This document shows positions 36,165 through 44,641 of a stretch of DNA of 64,000 nt, in pieces (position 1 is the first letter of the stretch; each line of letters begins with the position of its first letter). The translations under genes were made by a program, and so were the position numbers. Below the pieces are notes generated by a model. It was not told the origin of the DNA. It did not search any database and saw nothing but the letters and a program-made list of their open reading frames with translations. Origin of the DNA: Streptomyces sp. NBC_00078 (GTDB lineage Bacteria; Actinomycetota; Actinomycetes; Streptomycetales; Streptomycetaceae); contig NZ_JAPELX010000001.1 in NCBI RefSeq assembly GCF_026343335.1, forward strand, positions 8,432,001 through 8,496,000. Direction: 5' to 3'.

Positions 36165-36944
36165 ATGACCTCGCAGACGTACCTCTCCGCATTGTTCTCG
36201 CTGGACGGCCGTGTCGCCGTGGTGACCGGCGGCAGTTCCGGCATCGGGCGGGCGATCGCCGGAGCCCTCGCTCGTGCCGGGGCGAGCGTCGTGGTGGTGG
36301 CGCGCAAGGAGGCGGAACTGACCGCCACGGTCGAAGAGTTGACGGCCGACGGCTGCCGGGCGGCGTGGGTGAGCGGCGACCTGGGCACCCGCGACGGTGT
36401 GCGCGCGGCGGCCGAGAAGGCGGCCGAGGCCTTCGGGGAACCCGACATCCTCGTCAACAGCGCGGGCGTCAACCTACGGCCGCCGATGGGGGAGTTGGGC
36501 GAGGAGGCCTGGGACACCACGATGGCGGTGAACCTGGAGGCGCCCTATCTGCTGGGACAGCGATTCGGACCCGGCATGGCCGAACGAGGCTTCGGACGGA
36601 TCATCCACATCACCTCCCAACAGGCGCACCGGGCTTTCGTCCAGAGCGGCGCCTACGGGGTCTCCAAAGGGGCGCTGGAGTCGCTGGCCCGGTCACAGGC
36701 CGAGGCCTGGTCGCCGTACGGCGTCACCTGCAACACGCTCGTGCCCGGTTTCGTGATGACACCGCTCAACGAGCGCCTGTCGTCCGACCCGGAGAAGGTC
36801 GCGGCCCTCGCAGCCCGCACGATGGTCGGGCGCAACGGCCTCGCCGAGGACTTCGCGGGCGCAGCCGTGTTCCTGGCGAGCCACGCCTCCGCCTACGTCA
36901 CGGGGCAGGCCCTCTTCGTCGACGGCGGACTGTCCGTGCACTGA
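36165..36944 (+). CDS. SDR family oxidoreductase (FabG/gluconate dehydrogenase-like)
   Basis: 259 residues, a complete classical SDR: TGGSSGIG cofactor loop, NSAGV, a Ser in HITSQQAH and YGVSK active site, ending in ALFVDGGLSVH. The sequence is close in style to gluconate 5-dehydrogenases and FabG-like reductases of unknown substrate. Transcribed alone; no other catabolic gene is adjacent. Confidence 0.88.
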   Translation: MTSQTYLSALFSLDGRVAVVTGGSSGIGRAIAGALARAGASVVVVARKEAELTATVEELTADGCRAAWVSGDLGTRDGVRAAAEKAAEAFGEPDILVNSAGVNLRPPMGELGEEAWDTTMAVNLEAPYLLGQRFGPGMAERGFGRIIHITSQQAHRAFVQSGAYGVSKGALESLARSQAEAWSPYGVTCNTLVPGFVMTPLNERLSSDPEKVAALAARTMVGRNGLAEDFAGAAVFLASHASAYVTGQALFVDGGLSVH

Positions 36945-37240
36945 TGCGGCTGTGACCCGATGAGCGTCGCGTTCACCTCGGCCGGGCGTTCCTGCTGTGT
37001 CCAGTGGCCGCAGCCCACCAACACGATGGGCTGGCGGCGGAGGTGGGTCGTCAGGTGGCGGAGCGCCTCGATGAGCTGAGGTCCCGGGGAAGGCGGGCGC
37101 CGGGTCGCGGTCGCCGTAGCTGTACGGCGCGGGCGGACCGACGACGGCACCGTGCCACGGAGCGGTCAGTTCCGGCTCGGCGCCCTCCTGGGCCCCTGGA
37201 TCGTGCAGCGGGTACGCGGCAGCTCGTCCGGTGACGGGCG
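36945..37240 (-). pseudogene. Alpha/beta hydrolase (epoxide hydrolase-like), C-terminal fragment
   Basis: On the minus strand one frame reads ELTAPWHGAVVGPPAPYSYGDRD (in parts) and another VLVGCGHWTQQERPAEVNATLIG. This is the cap-to-C-terminal region of epoxide-hydrolase-like enzymes, with the catalytic His in GCGHWTQQE. Frameshifts and missing N-terminal half make it a remnant. It overlaps the end of the neighbouring SDR on the other strand. Confidence 0.7.
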
Positions 37241-37335
37241 CCTGGCCAAGCGCCCGCGCTGCTCCCGGTGACCGCGTTCACAGAGGGCCCTTCCTGACTT
37301 GATCGCCGCAGCCCGGACCGGCGCTCCATAATCGC

Positions 37336-37347
37336 TGTATTGACTAA
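37336..37347. promoter_or_regulatory. Palindromic site before the PadR gene
   Basis: TTGACTAATCAA is nearly symmetric (TTGA-CTAA-TCAA) and begins 36 bp before the PadR start in an unusually AT-rich patch. It could be a -35 region, an operator, or both. Confidence 0.35.
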
Positions 37348-37371
37348 TCAACACGCTGGTAAATTGGACCA

Positions 37372-37962
37372 ATGGCTCTGCGCAACGCGGTGATGGCCGC
37401 GCTTCTGGAGGGTGAGGCCTCCGGGTACGACCTCGCGAAAGGCTTCGAGGCCTCGGTCGCCAACTTCTGGATGGCCACCCCTCAGCAGCTCTACCGGGAG
37501 CTGGAGCGCATGGAGGGCGAGGGGCTCGTCTCCGCCCGCGTGGTTCAGCAGGAGCGCCGCCCCAACAAGCGGCTCTTCTCGCTCACCGAGACCGGCCGCG
37601 GGGTCCTGCGCGACTACGTCGGCGAGACCCCGGTCAAGCCGCTGGCCCTGCGGGACGAGCTGATGGTCAAGGTCCAGTGCGTCGACATCGGAGACGTCGC
37701 GGAGTTCGACGCCGTACGGACCGCGGTCGCCGAGCGCCACGAGCGGGCCACCGCCAAGCTGGCCCGCTACCGGCGCATGCAGGAGCGCATGCTGGACGGC
37801 CGCAGCGAGGAGGACTACCTCGCCACCGCCCCGCGCATCGGTCCCTACCTCACCCTCCTGGGCGGGATCGCCCTGGAGCAGGCGAACCTCCAGTGGGGCG
37901 ACACGGTCCTCGATCGGCTCGAACGGCGTGCCGCGGCACTGGGCGACCCGGCAGGGGACTGA
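37372..37962 (+). CDS. PadR family transcriptional regulator
   Basis: 196 residues. The N-terminal winged helix (ALRNAVMAALLEGEASGYDL, then TPQQLYRELERMEGEGLV) is the PadR HTH. It is followed by a helical C-terminal domain of the Vir_act_alpha_C type with a coiled-coil segment (RYRRMQERMLDGRSEEDY). PadR proteins repress drug-exporter or phenolic-acid genes. The adjacent minus-strand epoxide-hydrolase-like gene is a remnant, so its original target may be gone. Confidence 0.88.
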   Translation: MALRNAVMAALLEGEASGYDLAKGFEASVANFWMATPQQLYRELERMEGEGLVSARVVQQERRPNKRLFSLTETGRGVLRDYVGETPVKPLALRDELMVKVQCVDIGDVAEFDAVRTAVAERHERATAKLARYRRMQERMLDGRSEEDYLATAPRIGPYLTLLGGIALEQANLQWGDTVLDRLERRAAALGDPAGD

Positions 37963-38236
37963 ACGGAACATCTTGGCCGGCTTGCGCGGGAAGCGGCGCT
38001 CGGCACACGGGCCTGTCGGCCCGTGCGCGCGGCGAGCTGCGCGTGGGCCCTGGCATCGCACCTCGCAGGGGCGGTGCGCTAGATGATCAATTCCAAGGGA
38101 TGCTTGCGGAAGGTGTGGGGCGGGCGGCTCTCCTGCCCGGTGATGAGGTCGCCGACGCGGTCGAAGCACCTGAGCGGTCTTCACGGTCTGCTCCTCGGCA
38201 GCCGTCAGGTCAGCCTGAGCATGGTCCTGCCCGCAG
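37963..38236. other. Intergenic region, unrecognised remnants
   Basis: About 270 bp with no intact gene. On the minus strand, 38077-38165 reads FDRVGDLITGQESRPPHTF then a stop, weakly like the end of a LacI regulator. Too short to assign. Confidence 0.3.
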
Positions 38237-38422
38237 CTTGCCGGAGTGCCTCGCCTCCAACCGGTAGTAGCCGTCACCGGAGTCCACGAACTGGAACTGC
38301 TTGGTCCCGTCGTACCGGGCGCACTGCGTGACCGCGGCGCCGTCCGCGGAGCTCACGCCCGCCACGTCCAGCGCCTTGCCGTTGTTGCGGTTGACCACGA
38401 GGTACCAGGCGTTCGTGTCCAC
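38237..38422 (-). pseudogene. Ricin B lectin (CBM13) fragment
   Basis: WYLVVNRNNGKALDVAGVSS, QCARYDGTKQFQFVDSG and YYRLEARHSGK form about one and a half lectin repeats (Q-x-F/W motif KQFQF). It lies 10 bp downstream of the GH43 stop codon, in another frame, and ends abruptly. It may be the former C-terminal lectin of that enzyme, cut off by a frameshift and truncated. Confidence 0.65.
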
Positions 38423-38431
38423 AGGGCCCGC

Positions 38432-40066
38432 TTACGCCGCCGGCGCGCACGCGCGCAACTCGAAGCGTTCCACCCGCACTTTGCCGCCGAGGGCCTTGGT
38501 GGCGTGGTTGAAGACGGCGAAGCGGTAGCCCAGGAAGAACTCCCACGCGTTGGTCATAGTGAAGGCTGGGCCGAGCGGGGTGAAGGTGGTGCCGTCGGTG
38601 CTGTAGGAGAACGTCGCCTGGCGGCCCGGTCCCGGGCTGATGTCGGCGGTGGCGCGCAGCCAGACGCGCTTGCCGGACGGGGGGAGGTCGGCGCGGGCCT
38701 GCTCGGTGCCGGTGCCGGTGGTGTTCCAGCTGGTGTCCATGGTCAGGCCGTCGAACATCACCAGCCTGCTGACGCCGTCCTGCCGCGTGACGCCGATCCA
38801 GGCGGAGGAGTCGCGCAGCATCGCCAGCCCGGCCCGGTCGCCGTCCGCCATCCCGGAGTAGTCGAGCACGACGGTCGCGGTGGAGGCGGGGCCCTGGATG
38901 CGGCGGGTGAGGGTGTTACGGGCGTTGTAGAGGTCGTCGGTGACGGTGGCGGTCCTGAGGGTGAGCCCGTTTTTGACGGTGAACGCGGCGGTGTCGGGGT
39001 TGTGGTTCCACTCCCAGTACGGCGCCAGCGCCGTCCCCTCGAAGGTGTCGGCGCCGGTCATCGGCGGGAGCGGGTGCTGGGTGACCGGGTAGGGGTATGT
39101 CTTGCCCCACGTGCCGTCGACGAGCTGGAGCTCGGGCCAGCCCTCGGCGTTCCAGGTGACCGGGGCCAGGGCGGGGATGCGGCCGCCGGGATAGGCGTCG
39201 ATGAAGCCCATGTAGTACCAGTCGCCGTTCGGGGTGTCGACCAGCGCGCCCTGGTGCGGCACGCCGCCGCCGGGGATCGGGCGGGGCAGGTCCCACAGCA
39301 CCTCCCGCATCTCGTACGGGCCGAAGGGGCCTGAGGTGGACTTCCAGATGTACTGCCCGGCGGTGCCGTCGGCCGGGCGGGTGACGAAGATGTAGTAGTT
39401 CCCGTTGATCTTGTAGAAGCGGGAGCCCTCCATCAGGCCGAACTCGTCGGGCTTGGTGAGCACGTGCTCGGACCGCACCTCGGTGCGCATGTCCGGGGAG
39501 AGCTGCGCGACGCGGATCTCGTTGGCGCCGTACGCCACGTACGGGGTGCCGTCGTCATCGAAGAGCAGCCCCGCGTCGTAGTAGATGCTGCCGATCTCGG
39601 CGTGCCGGGTCCAGGGGCCCGCCGCGTCGGTGGCGCTGTATACGTACGACCGCTGGAAGCCGATCTGGCCCAGCCAGTAGAAGGTCTTGTCGCTGGGGCG
39701 GTAGCGCATCGAGGACGCCCAGATGCCCCCGACGTACGCCCGTCCGCCCTTGAGGTCGTACGCGTCGCCGAAGTCGAGGACCGGCACCGAGTGGCCGATG
39801 AACTCCCAGTTGACCAGGTCGTAGGAGCGCAGGACGGGCGCGCCCGGCGAGTAGTGCATGGTCGAGCCGGTGTAGTAGTACGTCTTGCCGACGCGGATGA
39901 CCTCTAGGTCGGCGAAGTCCTGCCAGATCACCGGGTTGGTGAACCGCTCCTGCCGGGCCGCCGTGGCCGCCGCCGCGCGCATCGCCGGCAGCGTGGCGCC
40001 CGCGACCAGGCCGGCGGTGACCGCCATGACTCCCCGGCGGCTGTGGGGGTGTTGGAGCCAGGACAT
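38432..40066 (-). CDS. Secreted GH43 family glycosidase
   Basis: 544 residues. A Tat-like signal (HSRRGVMAVTAGLVAGATLP) is followed by a five-bladed GH43 propeller. Candidate catalytic residues are the Asp in WQDFADLEV, the Asp in YYDAGLLFDDDG and the Glu in GLMEGSRFYK. A C-terminal beta-sandwich of about 200 residues (ADTFEGTALAPYWEWNHNPD onward) is typical of GH43 subfamilies acting on xylan or arabinoxylan as beta-xylosidase or arabinofuranosidase. The exact activity is not predictable. A 17-bp site shared with the GH62 gene lies 44-60 bp upstream of the ATG, inside the likely promoter. Confidence 0.87.
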   Translation of the reverse strand: MSWLQHPHSRRGVMAVTAGLVAGATLPAMRAAAATAARQERFTNPVIWQDFADLEVIRVGKTYYYTGSTMHYSPGAPVLRSYDLVNWEFIGHSVPVLDFGDAYDLKGGRAYVGGIWASSMRYRPSDKTFYWLGQIGFQRSYVYSATDAAGPWTRHAEIGSIYYDAGLLFDDDGTPYVAYGANEIRVAQLSPDMRTEVRSEHVLTKPDEFGLMEGSRFYKINGNYYIFVTRPADGTAGQYIWKSTSGPFGPYEMREVLWDLPRPIPGGGVPHQGALVDTPNGDWYYMGFIDAYPGGRIPALAPVTWNAEGWPELQLVDGTWGKTYPYPVTQHPLPPMTGADTFEGTALAPYWEWNHNPDTAAFTVKNGLTLRTATVTDDLYNARNTLTRRIQGPASTATVVLDYSGMADGDRAGLAMLRDSSAWIGVTRQDGVSRLVMFDGLTMDTSWNTTGTGTEQARADLPPSGKRVWLRATADISPGPGRQATFSYSTDGTTFTPLGPAFTMTNAWEFFLGYRFAVFNHATKALGGKVRVERFELRACAPAA

Positions 40067-40109
40067 ACGAGATCAACTTCCTCACGGGTAAGGGGACCGA
40101 GAGCCGAAA

Positions 40110-40126
40110 GTTCGACATATCGGACA
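40110..40126. promoter_or_regulatory. 17-bp operator candidate upstream of GH43
   Basis: GTTCGACATATCGGACA. The same sequence with one change (T for C) occurs at 42731-42747 upstream of GH62. The core CGAYATATCG is nearly palindromic. Two such copies before two arabinoxylan-active enzymes point to a shared regulator. Confidence 0.65.
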
Positions 40127-40139
40127 TCATTCTCGGATG

Positions 40140-40271
40140 GCGTCGAGGATCTGGTAGGGGTGAGTTCGCTGTATCGGCTTTTGGGGCCAGGCGCTGCTCG
40201 GTCAGGAACGCGTGGGCGGCGGTGACCAGGGTGACGTGGTGATGCCGGCCGGTCCAGGAGCGGCCCTCGAA
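40140..40271 (-). mobile_element. IS701-type transposase, C-terminal remnant
   Basis: The minus strand reads FEGRSWTGRHHHVTLVTAAH AFLTEQRLAP, the conserved C-terminal end of IS701/IS4-like transposases (EGRSW-x-G-x-HHH). Nothing else of the element is visible. It lies between the GH43 promoter and the SGNH gene terminator. Confidence 0.65.
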
Positions 40272-40309
40272 TCCCGGGACCGGGGCGGAGAGGGGCTCAG
40301 GTCCCGGGA
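40272..40309 (-). terminator. Hairpin after the SGNH hydrolase gene
   Basis: TCCCGGGACC and GGTCCCGGGA are perfect 10-bp arms with an 18-nt loop, just downstream of the SGNH stop codon. Confidence 0.65.
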
Positions 40310-40316
40310 GCGGGGG

Positions 40317-41423
40317 TCATCCGGCGGTCAGAGTGGTCCACTTCTGGTTGGAGCCGCCGTTGCAGTCAAACAGCTGGAGCTGTGTGCCGTCGGTCGTGGA
40401 GTAGCCCGGATCGTCGAGGCAGCGGCCGGAGGCGGGGTTGCGGTAGCCGCCGTTGTAGGGCTGCCAGACCTGGTTGGAGCCGCCGTGGCAGGCCCAGAGC
40501 TGCACCTTGGTGCCGTTGGCCGTGCCGAAGCCGGCGGCTTCGAGGCACTTGCCCATGGAGCGCAGGGTGCCGTCGGTGTAGGCGGACCAGTACTGGTTGA
40601 TGCTGTCGCCGCAGCTCCAGATCTGGACGGCGGTCCCGTCGGCGGTGCCGAAGCCGCTGACATCCAGGCACTTGCCGGCGATGCCGGACTGCACGCGTGC
40701 GGGGGCGGGGGCGGGGTTCCTCAGCCACCCGGCGCTGTCCGCGGTCTGGATGCCGCGGTGGAAGGCGTCGGCCATCTTCTGGTAGCCCGCGTCGTTGGGA
40801 TGCACGGCGTCGGCCAGGTCGGCCGTGGTCAGGCTGCTCATGTCCACGTATGCGACGCGCTTGCCCGCGGCCTGCGCGTCGCTCACGATCTGGGGGATGG
40901 CCTGGTTGTACGCGCCACGGTACTGCTCCTCCGAGCCGCTGGTGGACACGATCAGGGAGGCCACGAGGACGGTCGCGTCGGGGACGTCGGCGGTGATCTG
41001 GTTGACCAGCGACCTCAGCCGGTCGGCGGCGGTGGAGGGCTGATAGCTCCCGCCCAGGTCGTTGGTGCCGATCTCCAGCGTCACGACGTTGGGCCGGTAG
41101 CGGGTCAGTGAGGCGTCGGCGAGTGCGGCGATCTGGTCGATGCGGTATCCGGAGTGGCCTTCGTTGTCGGGGTCGGACATCGAACCGTTCTGCCCCGTGC
41201 CCACGAAGTCCAGCGGATGGCCGTCCGCCGAGAGCTCGTCCCGCAACGGACCCCGGTAGCCGTTGCCCGTGCTGCTTCCCACGCCCCAGGTTATGGAGTC
41301 GCCCAACGGCATGACCCGCAAGGGCGTGTTCGAGGCGGCGGAGGCAGGTGCCACACCTGCCGCCGTCATCCCGAGCGCGGCCATGACCAGCGTGATGAGG
41401 GGCAGGACCCAAGGCTTTCTCAT
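40317..41423 (-). CDS. Secreted SGNH/GDSL esterase with ricin B lectin domain
   Basis: 368 residues. A signal peptide covers about residues 1-30. The SGNH domain shows block I MPLGDSITWG (nucleophile Ser), block III EIGTNDLGG and block V VHPNDAGY (catalytic Asp/His region). Residues about 245-368 are a ricin-type CBM13 with three QxW motifs (INQYW, SNQVW, SNQKW). Such enzymes deacetylate xylan or other plant polysaccharides, with the lectin holding the substrate. GAGGA lies 8 bases before the ATG. It belongs functionally with the GH genes around it. Confidence 0.88.
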   Translation of the reverse strand: MRKPWVLPLITLVMAALGMTAAGVAPASAASNTPLRVMPLGDSITWGVGSSTGNGYRGPLRDELSADGHPLDFVGTGQNGSMSDPDNEGHSGYRIDQIAALADASLTRYRPNVVTLEIGTNDLGGSYQPSTAADRLRSLVNQITADVPDATVLVASLIVSTSGSEEQYRGAYNQAIPQIVSDAQAAGKRVAYVDMSSLTTADLADAVHPNDAGYQKMADAFHRGIQTADSAGWLRNPAPAPARVQSGIAGKCLDVSGFGTADGTAVQIWSCGDSINQYWSAYTDGTLRSMGKCLEAAGFGTANGTKVQLWACHGGSNQVWQPYNGGYRNPASGRCLDDPGYSTTDGTQLQLFDCNGGSNQKWTTLTAG

Positions 41424-41613
41424 GCAGTCGTCCTCTTCTGCGAGTGAGTGCTGAATCTGGCACGGGCTGCTCGACGTTCGTCGGCAACTCGGCTGCTGTG
41501 TCGTCCCGGTGGCGTCGGCGGGGCGCATGACGTACTGGCGGAACGGCGTGTTGGGGAACCGATTGCGAGGTGAGCGTTGACAACGTCGAGCCATCCGGCG
41601 TCCCGTCTGCCCC

Positions 41614-41860
41614 GGTGCTCGCCTGCGGGAAGACCGTCGCCTTGCCGAGCCAGGAGGCGCCGTGCAGCGCCTCCGTGCCGGTGCCGAACGAGGCGATGCC
41701 GAGGCGCGCCACGTCCGGTGCGTACTGGTGGAGCAGCGCGATCCGCTCGGCGGGGGTGAGCCGACGGAGCAGATCGTCGATGCGCTTGCCGATCGGCAGC
41801 GCGGCGTCGGGGAAGGGATGCCTCTCGGTCGCAGGGGGAGGCCCGAAGAAACCGGTCTGA
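41614..41860 (-). pseudogene. GH3 glycosidase, N-terminal fragment
   Basis: The minus strand reads RIDDLLRRLTPAERIALLHQ then YAPDVARLGIASFGTGTEAL and HGASWLGKATVFPQA. This is the start of the GH3 barrel in Streptomyces beta-xylosidase/glucosidase-like proteins. It breaks off after VFPQAS and the remaining 700 or more residues are missing. A GAAGCGCTTC operator lies just upstream (41887-41899). Confidence 0.75.
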
Positions 41861-41886
41861 CCTCTAAGCAGGCTGGTATGGGGTGT

Positions 41887-41899
41887 TGAAGCGCTTCGA
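41887..41899. promoter_or_regulatory. LacI-type operator, copy 1
   Basis: TGAAGCGCTTCGA with the perfect palindrome GAAGCGCTTC, directly upstream of the GH3 remnant. A second copy with identical 13 bases is at 42006-42018. Confidence 0.65.
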
Positions 41900-42005
41900 C
41901 GCTGTCATCGCTCCTGGCGGACTGTCAATGGCTGGAACGCAAGAAGATTTCTTGTTGTGGGCCCTCTTGTTCGGTTCGAAATGCGCCGTTAGCGTTCGCG
42001 GCCAG

Positions 42006-42018
42006 TGAAGCGCTTCGA
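42006..42018. promoter_or_regulatory. LacI-type operator, copy 2
   Basis: TGAAGCGCTTCGA, identical to 41887-41899 and 119 bp from it. It lies 27 bp before the ATG of a truncated Tat-signal gene. The two copies flank what was a divergent promoter region, a usual layout for LacI-family sugar regulators. Confidence 0.65.
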
Positions 42019-42044
42019 CACTCGGTTCTGGGAGGGCTGCCGCC

Positions 42045-42200
42045 ATGAGAGACGAGTGGAACCGCAGACGCTTCGTCGGCAGAGCCACCGTCGTGGCGGG
42101 AGCGGCCGCGATGGCCCCTGTGCTCTCCGTGCGCGGAGACGGCGGGCCTCGGCAGACCGACGGGAGCGGCACGGCGGGCCTGGAGACGACGCCGCCCGCC
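42045..42200 (+). pseudogene. Tat-signal protein, N-terminal fragment
   Basis: GGGAGGG precedes the ATG. MRDEWNRRRFVGRATVVAGA is a good Tat signal (RRRF). After about 50 residues the sequence changes into a minus-strand transposase remnant. The lost body was probably another secreted glycosidase, judged from the shared operator with the GH3 fragment. Confidence 0.55.
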
Positions 42201-42204
42201 CATG

Positions 42205-42564
42205 ATCAGGTCGTGAAGGTGACGCATCGTCTCTTTCCCGGACAGTCCCACCTGCGTCGCGAGGACGAGGTCGTCCGGCTCCGTGATCGACAGCAGCGCC
42301 GACGGCCGCTCGAACAGCACACTGTGGCCGACGGCTCGCGGTGGGCTGCCTCACCAGGGCGTTCGCCCACGTCGGGTCGGTGCGGACCTTGCCGAGCACG
42401 CGCCAGTTCATTGAGGTGGGCGAAGCCGTGCTCCACCGGTGCCCGGACCGCTGCCAGTGCGGTGTTCCTGAGTGCCACCGGCCCCGCCGCGAGCGCGGGT
42501 CGGGCACCAAGCCGAACCAGAGGCTCAGGTGAGCGACCTGGTCGGGGTCCGTAATGATCACCAA
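42205..42564 (-). mobile_element. IS5-like transposase remnant
   Basis: The minus strand gives VALRNTALAAVRAPVEHGFA H in one frame and MNWRVLGKVRTDPTWANALV in another. Together they match the C-terminal (A)VEHGFAHLKNWRVLGKVRT region of IS5-group DDE transposases. A further frame starts LSLWFGLVPDPRSRRG. No intact gene or inverted repeats were found. Confidence 0.6.
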
Positions 42565-42730
42565 GCCCGCGCACTGCTACCTGCCCCTCACGCCAAAGAC
42601 CCGGTACAACCACGGAACTTGAAGCCGCCTGGTTTCAGCCTGCGAACGTTTCTGCCCGCGAAGTGTGCGAGAGGTATTGACGCTGATCACCGGAACCCTA
42701 ATCATCCGGTTGCTCGACCCTTCGACCCTT

Positions 42731-42747
42731 GTTCGATATATCGGACA
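42731..42747. promoter_or_regulatory. 17-bp operator candidate upstream of GH62
   Basis: GTTCGATATATCGGACA, one base different from 40110-40126. It ends 82 bp before the GH62 ATG. The core CGATATATCG is a perfect 10-bp palindrome here. Confidence 0.65.
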
Positions 42748-42829
42748 GCCGGGGTCGTGTCCACACCGCCTCCGGACAGCCTCTGACGGGCTGAACCGGA
42801 GTCGCTTGCTCAAGGATGACGAGGTCCTT

Positions 42830-44260
42830 ATGCCCAGACGTAGTTTCAGCCGCAGACGTCCGTCGGTGGTGTTCGCCGCCGTGGTCGCGGCCCTGGCCGC
42901 GCTGGCGGCGCTGCTCGTCGCCGGCCCGGCTCAGGCGGCCACCACCAGCGACGTGCGCGGTGTTGATTCCGGCCGCTGTCTCGATGTGGAGGGCTTCAGC
43001 CAGACCGACGGCGCGAACGTGCACATCTGGGACTGCCACGGTGGAATCAACCAGCAGTGGACGTTGACGGACAGCAGCCAGCTGACCGTGTACGGCAACA
43101 AGTGCCTGGATGCCCGGGGCGGCGGCACCACGGCCGGGACCCCGGTGCAGATCTGGACGTGTACCGGCACTGACAACCAGCAGTGGCGGGTGAACCCCGA
43201 CGGCACGATCGTCGGCGTGCGGTCCGGGCTGTGCCTGGAAGCCTCGGGCTGGGGCAAGGCCAACGGCACGGAGGCGCGGCTCTGGTCGTGCCAAGGCGGC
43301 GCCAACCAGAAGTGGACCGGCATGTCCGGGGCGAGCAACGCGTGTGCTCTTCCATCGGCCTACCGCTGGACCTCGTCGGCTCCGCTGGCGCAGCCGGCGA
43401 ACGGGCAGGTCGCGCTGAAGGACTTCACCACCACCATGTACAACGGCAAGCACCTGGTCTACGCGACCACCTCCAACGGAACGTCGTGGGGCTCGACGGG
43501 GTTCAGTCCCTTCACGAACTGGTCGGACATGGCGACGGCCGGCCAGACCCAGATGAACGACGCCACGGTGGCGCCCCAACTGTTCTACTTCGCGCCCAAG
43601 AACATCTGGGTGCTGGTGTCCCAGTGGGGTCAGTGGCCGCTCTACTACCGCACGTCCAGCGACCCCACCAACCCCAACGGCTGGTCCGCCCGGCAGCCGC
43701 TGTTCACCGGCAGCCTCCCCGACGGCCCCGACGCGAACCAGAAGAACGCCCCGATCGACCCGACCATGATCGCCGACGACCAGAACATGTACCTGTTCTT
43801 CGCCGCTGACAACGGCAAGATCTACCGGGCGAGCATGCCGATCGGGAACTTCCCGGGCAACTTCGGCTCCTCGTACACCACGGTCATGAGCGACGCACGG
43901 GACCTTCTGTTCGAGGCGCCGCAGGTCTACAAGGTCCAGGGCCGGAACCAGTACCTCATGATCGTTGAGGCGCAGGGGACGAACCGCTACTTCCGCTCGT
44001 TCACCGCCTCCAGCCTGGACGGTCCGTGGACCGTCCAGGCCGGCAGCGAGAGCAGCCCCTTCGCGGGCCAGGCCAACAGCGGTTCCACCTGGGCCCAGGG
44101 CGTGAGCCACGGTGATCTGGTCCGCGTCAACCCCGACCAGACCATGGCCATCGATCCCTGCAACCTGCAGTTCCTCTACCAGGGCCTCCCCAACAACACA
44201 CAGGAACCCGACTACCTGAAACTGCCGTACCGGCCGGGTCTGCTCACCCTGCAGCGTTGA
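42830..44260 (+). CDS. Secreted GH62 alpha-L-arabinofuranosidase with ricin B lectin
   Basis: 476 residues. The signal peptide (RRRPSVVFAAVVAALAALAA) ends near AQA-A at about residue 37. Residues about 40-165 form a CBM13 with three QxW motifs (INQQW, DNQQW, ANQKW). Residues about 170-476 are the GH62 propeller (YRWTSSAPLAQPANGQVALK then DFTTTMYNGKHLVYA, with the conserved base Asp in KDFT; QGVSHGDLVRVNPDQTM near the end). GH62 enzymes release arabinose from arabinoxylan. The N-terminal lectin arrangement is known in Streptomyces. GAGG lies 5 bases before the ATG. A 17-bp operator candidate is upstream and a terminator hairpin downstream. Confidence 0.92.
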   Translation: MPRRSFSRRRPSVVFAAVVAALAALAALLVAGPAQAATTSDVRGVDSGRCLDVEGFSQTDGANVHIWDCHGGINQQWTLTDSSQLTVYGNKCLDARGGGTTAGTPVQIWTCTGTDNQQWRVNPDGTIVGVRSGLCLEASGWGKANGTEARLWSCQGGANQKWTGMSGASNACALPSAYRWTSSAPLAQPANGQVALKDFTTTMYNGKHLVYATTSNGTSWGSTGFSPFTNWSDMATAGQTQMNDATVAPQLFYFAPKNIWVLVSQWGQWPLYYRTSSDPTNPNGWSARQPLFTGSLPDGPDANQKNAPIDPTMIADDQNMYLFFAADNGKIYRASMPIGNFPGNFGSSYTTVMSDARDLLFEAPQVYKVQGRNQYLMIVEAQGTNRYFRSFTASSLDGPWTVQAGSESSPFAGQANSGSTWAQGVSHGDLVRVNPDQTMAIDPCNLQFLYQGLPNNTQEPDYLKLPYRPGLLTLQR

Positions 44261-44364
44261 CCCGCCTGATCCACGGTGATCGCGATGGGGTGCGGTCCGC
44301 CGACGCGTAGACGAGCAGTTCACGGCGTGGGCGACTCCACCTGCTGACCGGTACTCACCACCTT

Positions 44365-44399
44365 GAGGAACCCCAGCCGCGCGTCGGTCGGGGTTCCTC
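44365..44399 (+). terminator. Hairpin terminator after GH62
   Basis: GAGGAACCCC and GGGGTTCCTC pair over 10 bp, and the loop itself can extend the stem (GCCG/CGGT). A T-rich stretch (CCTTTCTGGTTTTC) follows. Confidence 0.75.
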
Positions 44400-44641
44400 C
44401 CTTTCTGGTTTTCCCCCGCGGGCGCATGGCGGCGTAACGGGCAAGCGCGCACTGATCCGTACCTGACATCCGTGCGCAGTCCGGCAGTTCGTGAGCAGTC
44501 CGCCAGGGACCTCGTCAGCGCGCGAACTGCGCCGGCGGACTCCCTCGGCGACCACGTCTGCCACGCCGCCGGGTTTGGGGGTCAGGCCGGTGTGGGCGAG
44601 GAGTTCGGCGCGTCTGACCTACCGGCCAGGCGCCGTAGCCT
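44400..44641. other. Intergenic region between convergent GH62 and GH115 genes
   Basis: About 240 bp after the terminator. No gene or strong repeat recognised. Confidence 0.4.

Noticed and set aside
37336..37372. Complete -35/-10 promoter before padR
   Set aside because: TTGACT is good but TAAATT lies only 14 bp away, too close for a standard promoter.
38077..38165. LacI C-terminal remnant
   Set aside because: Only about 28 residues with weak resemblance; too short to support.
42820..42829. Start of GH62 further upstream at 42665
   Set aside because: The 55 extra residues have no signal features and span the operator; GAGG before 42830 and the signal peptide support the later start.
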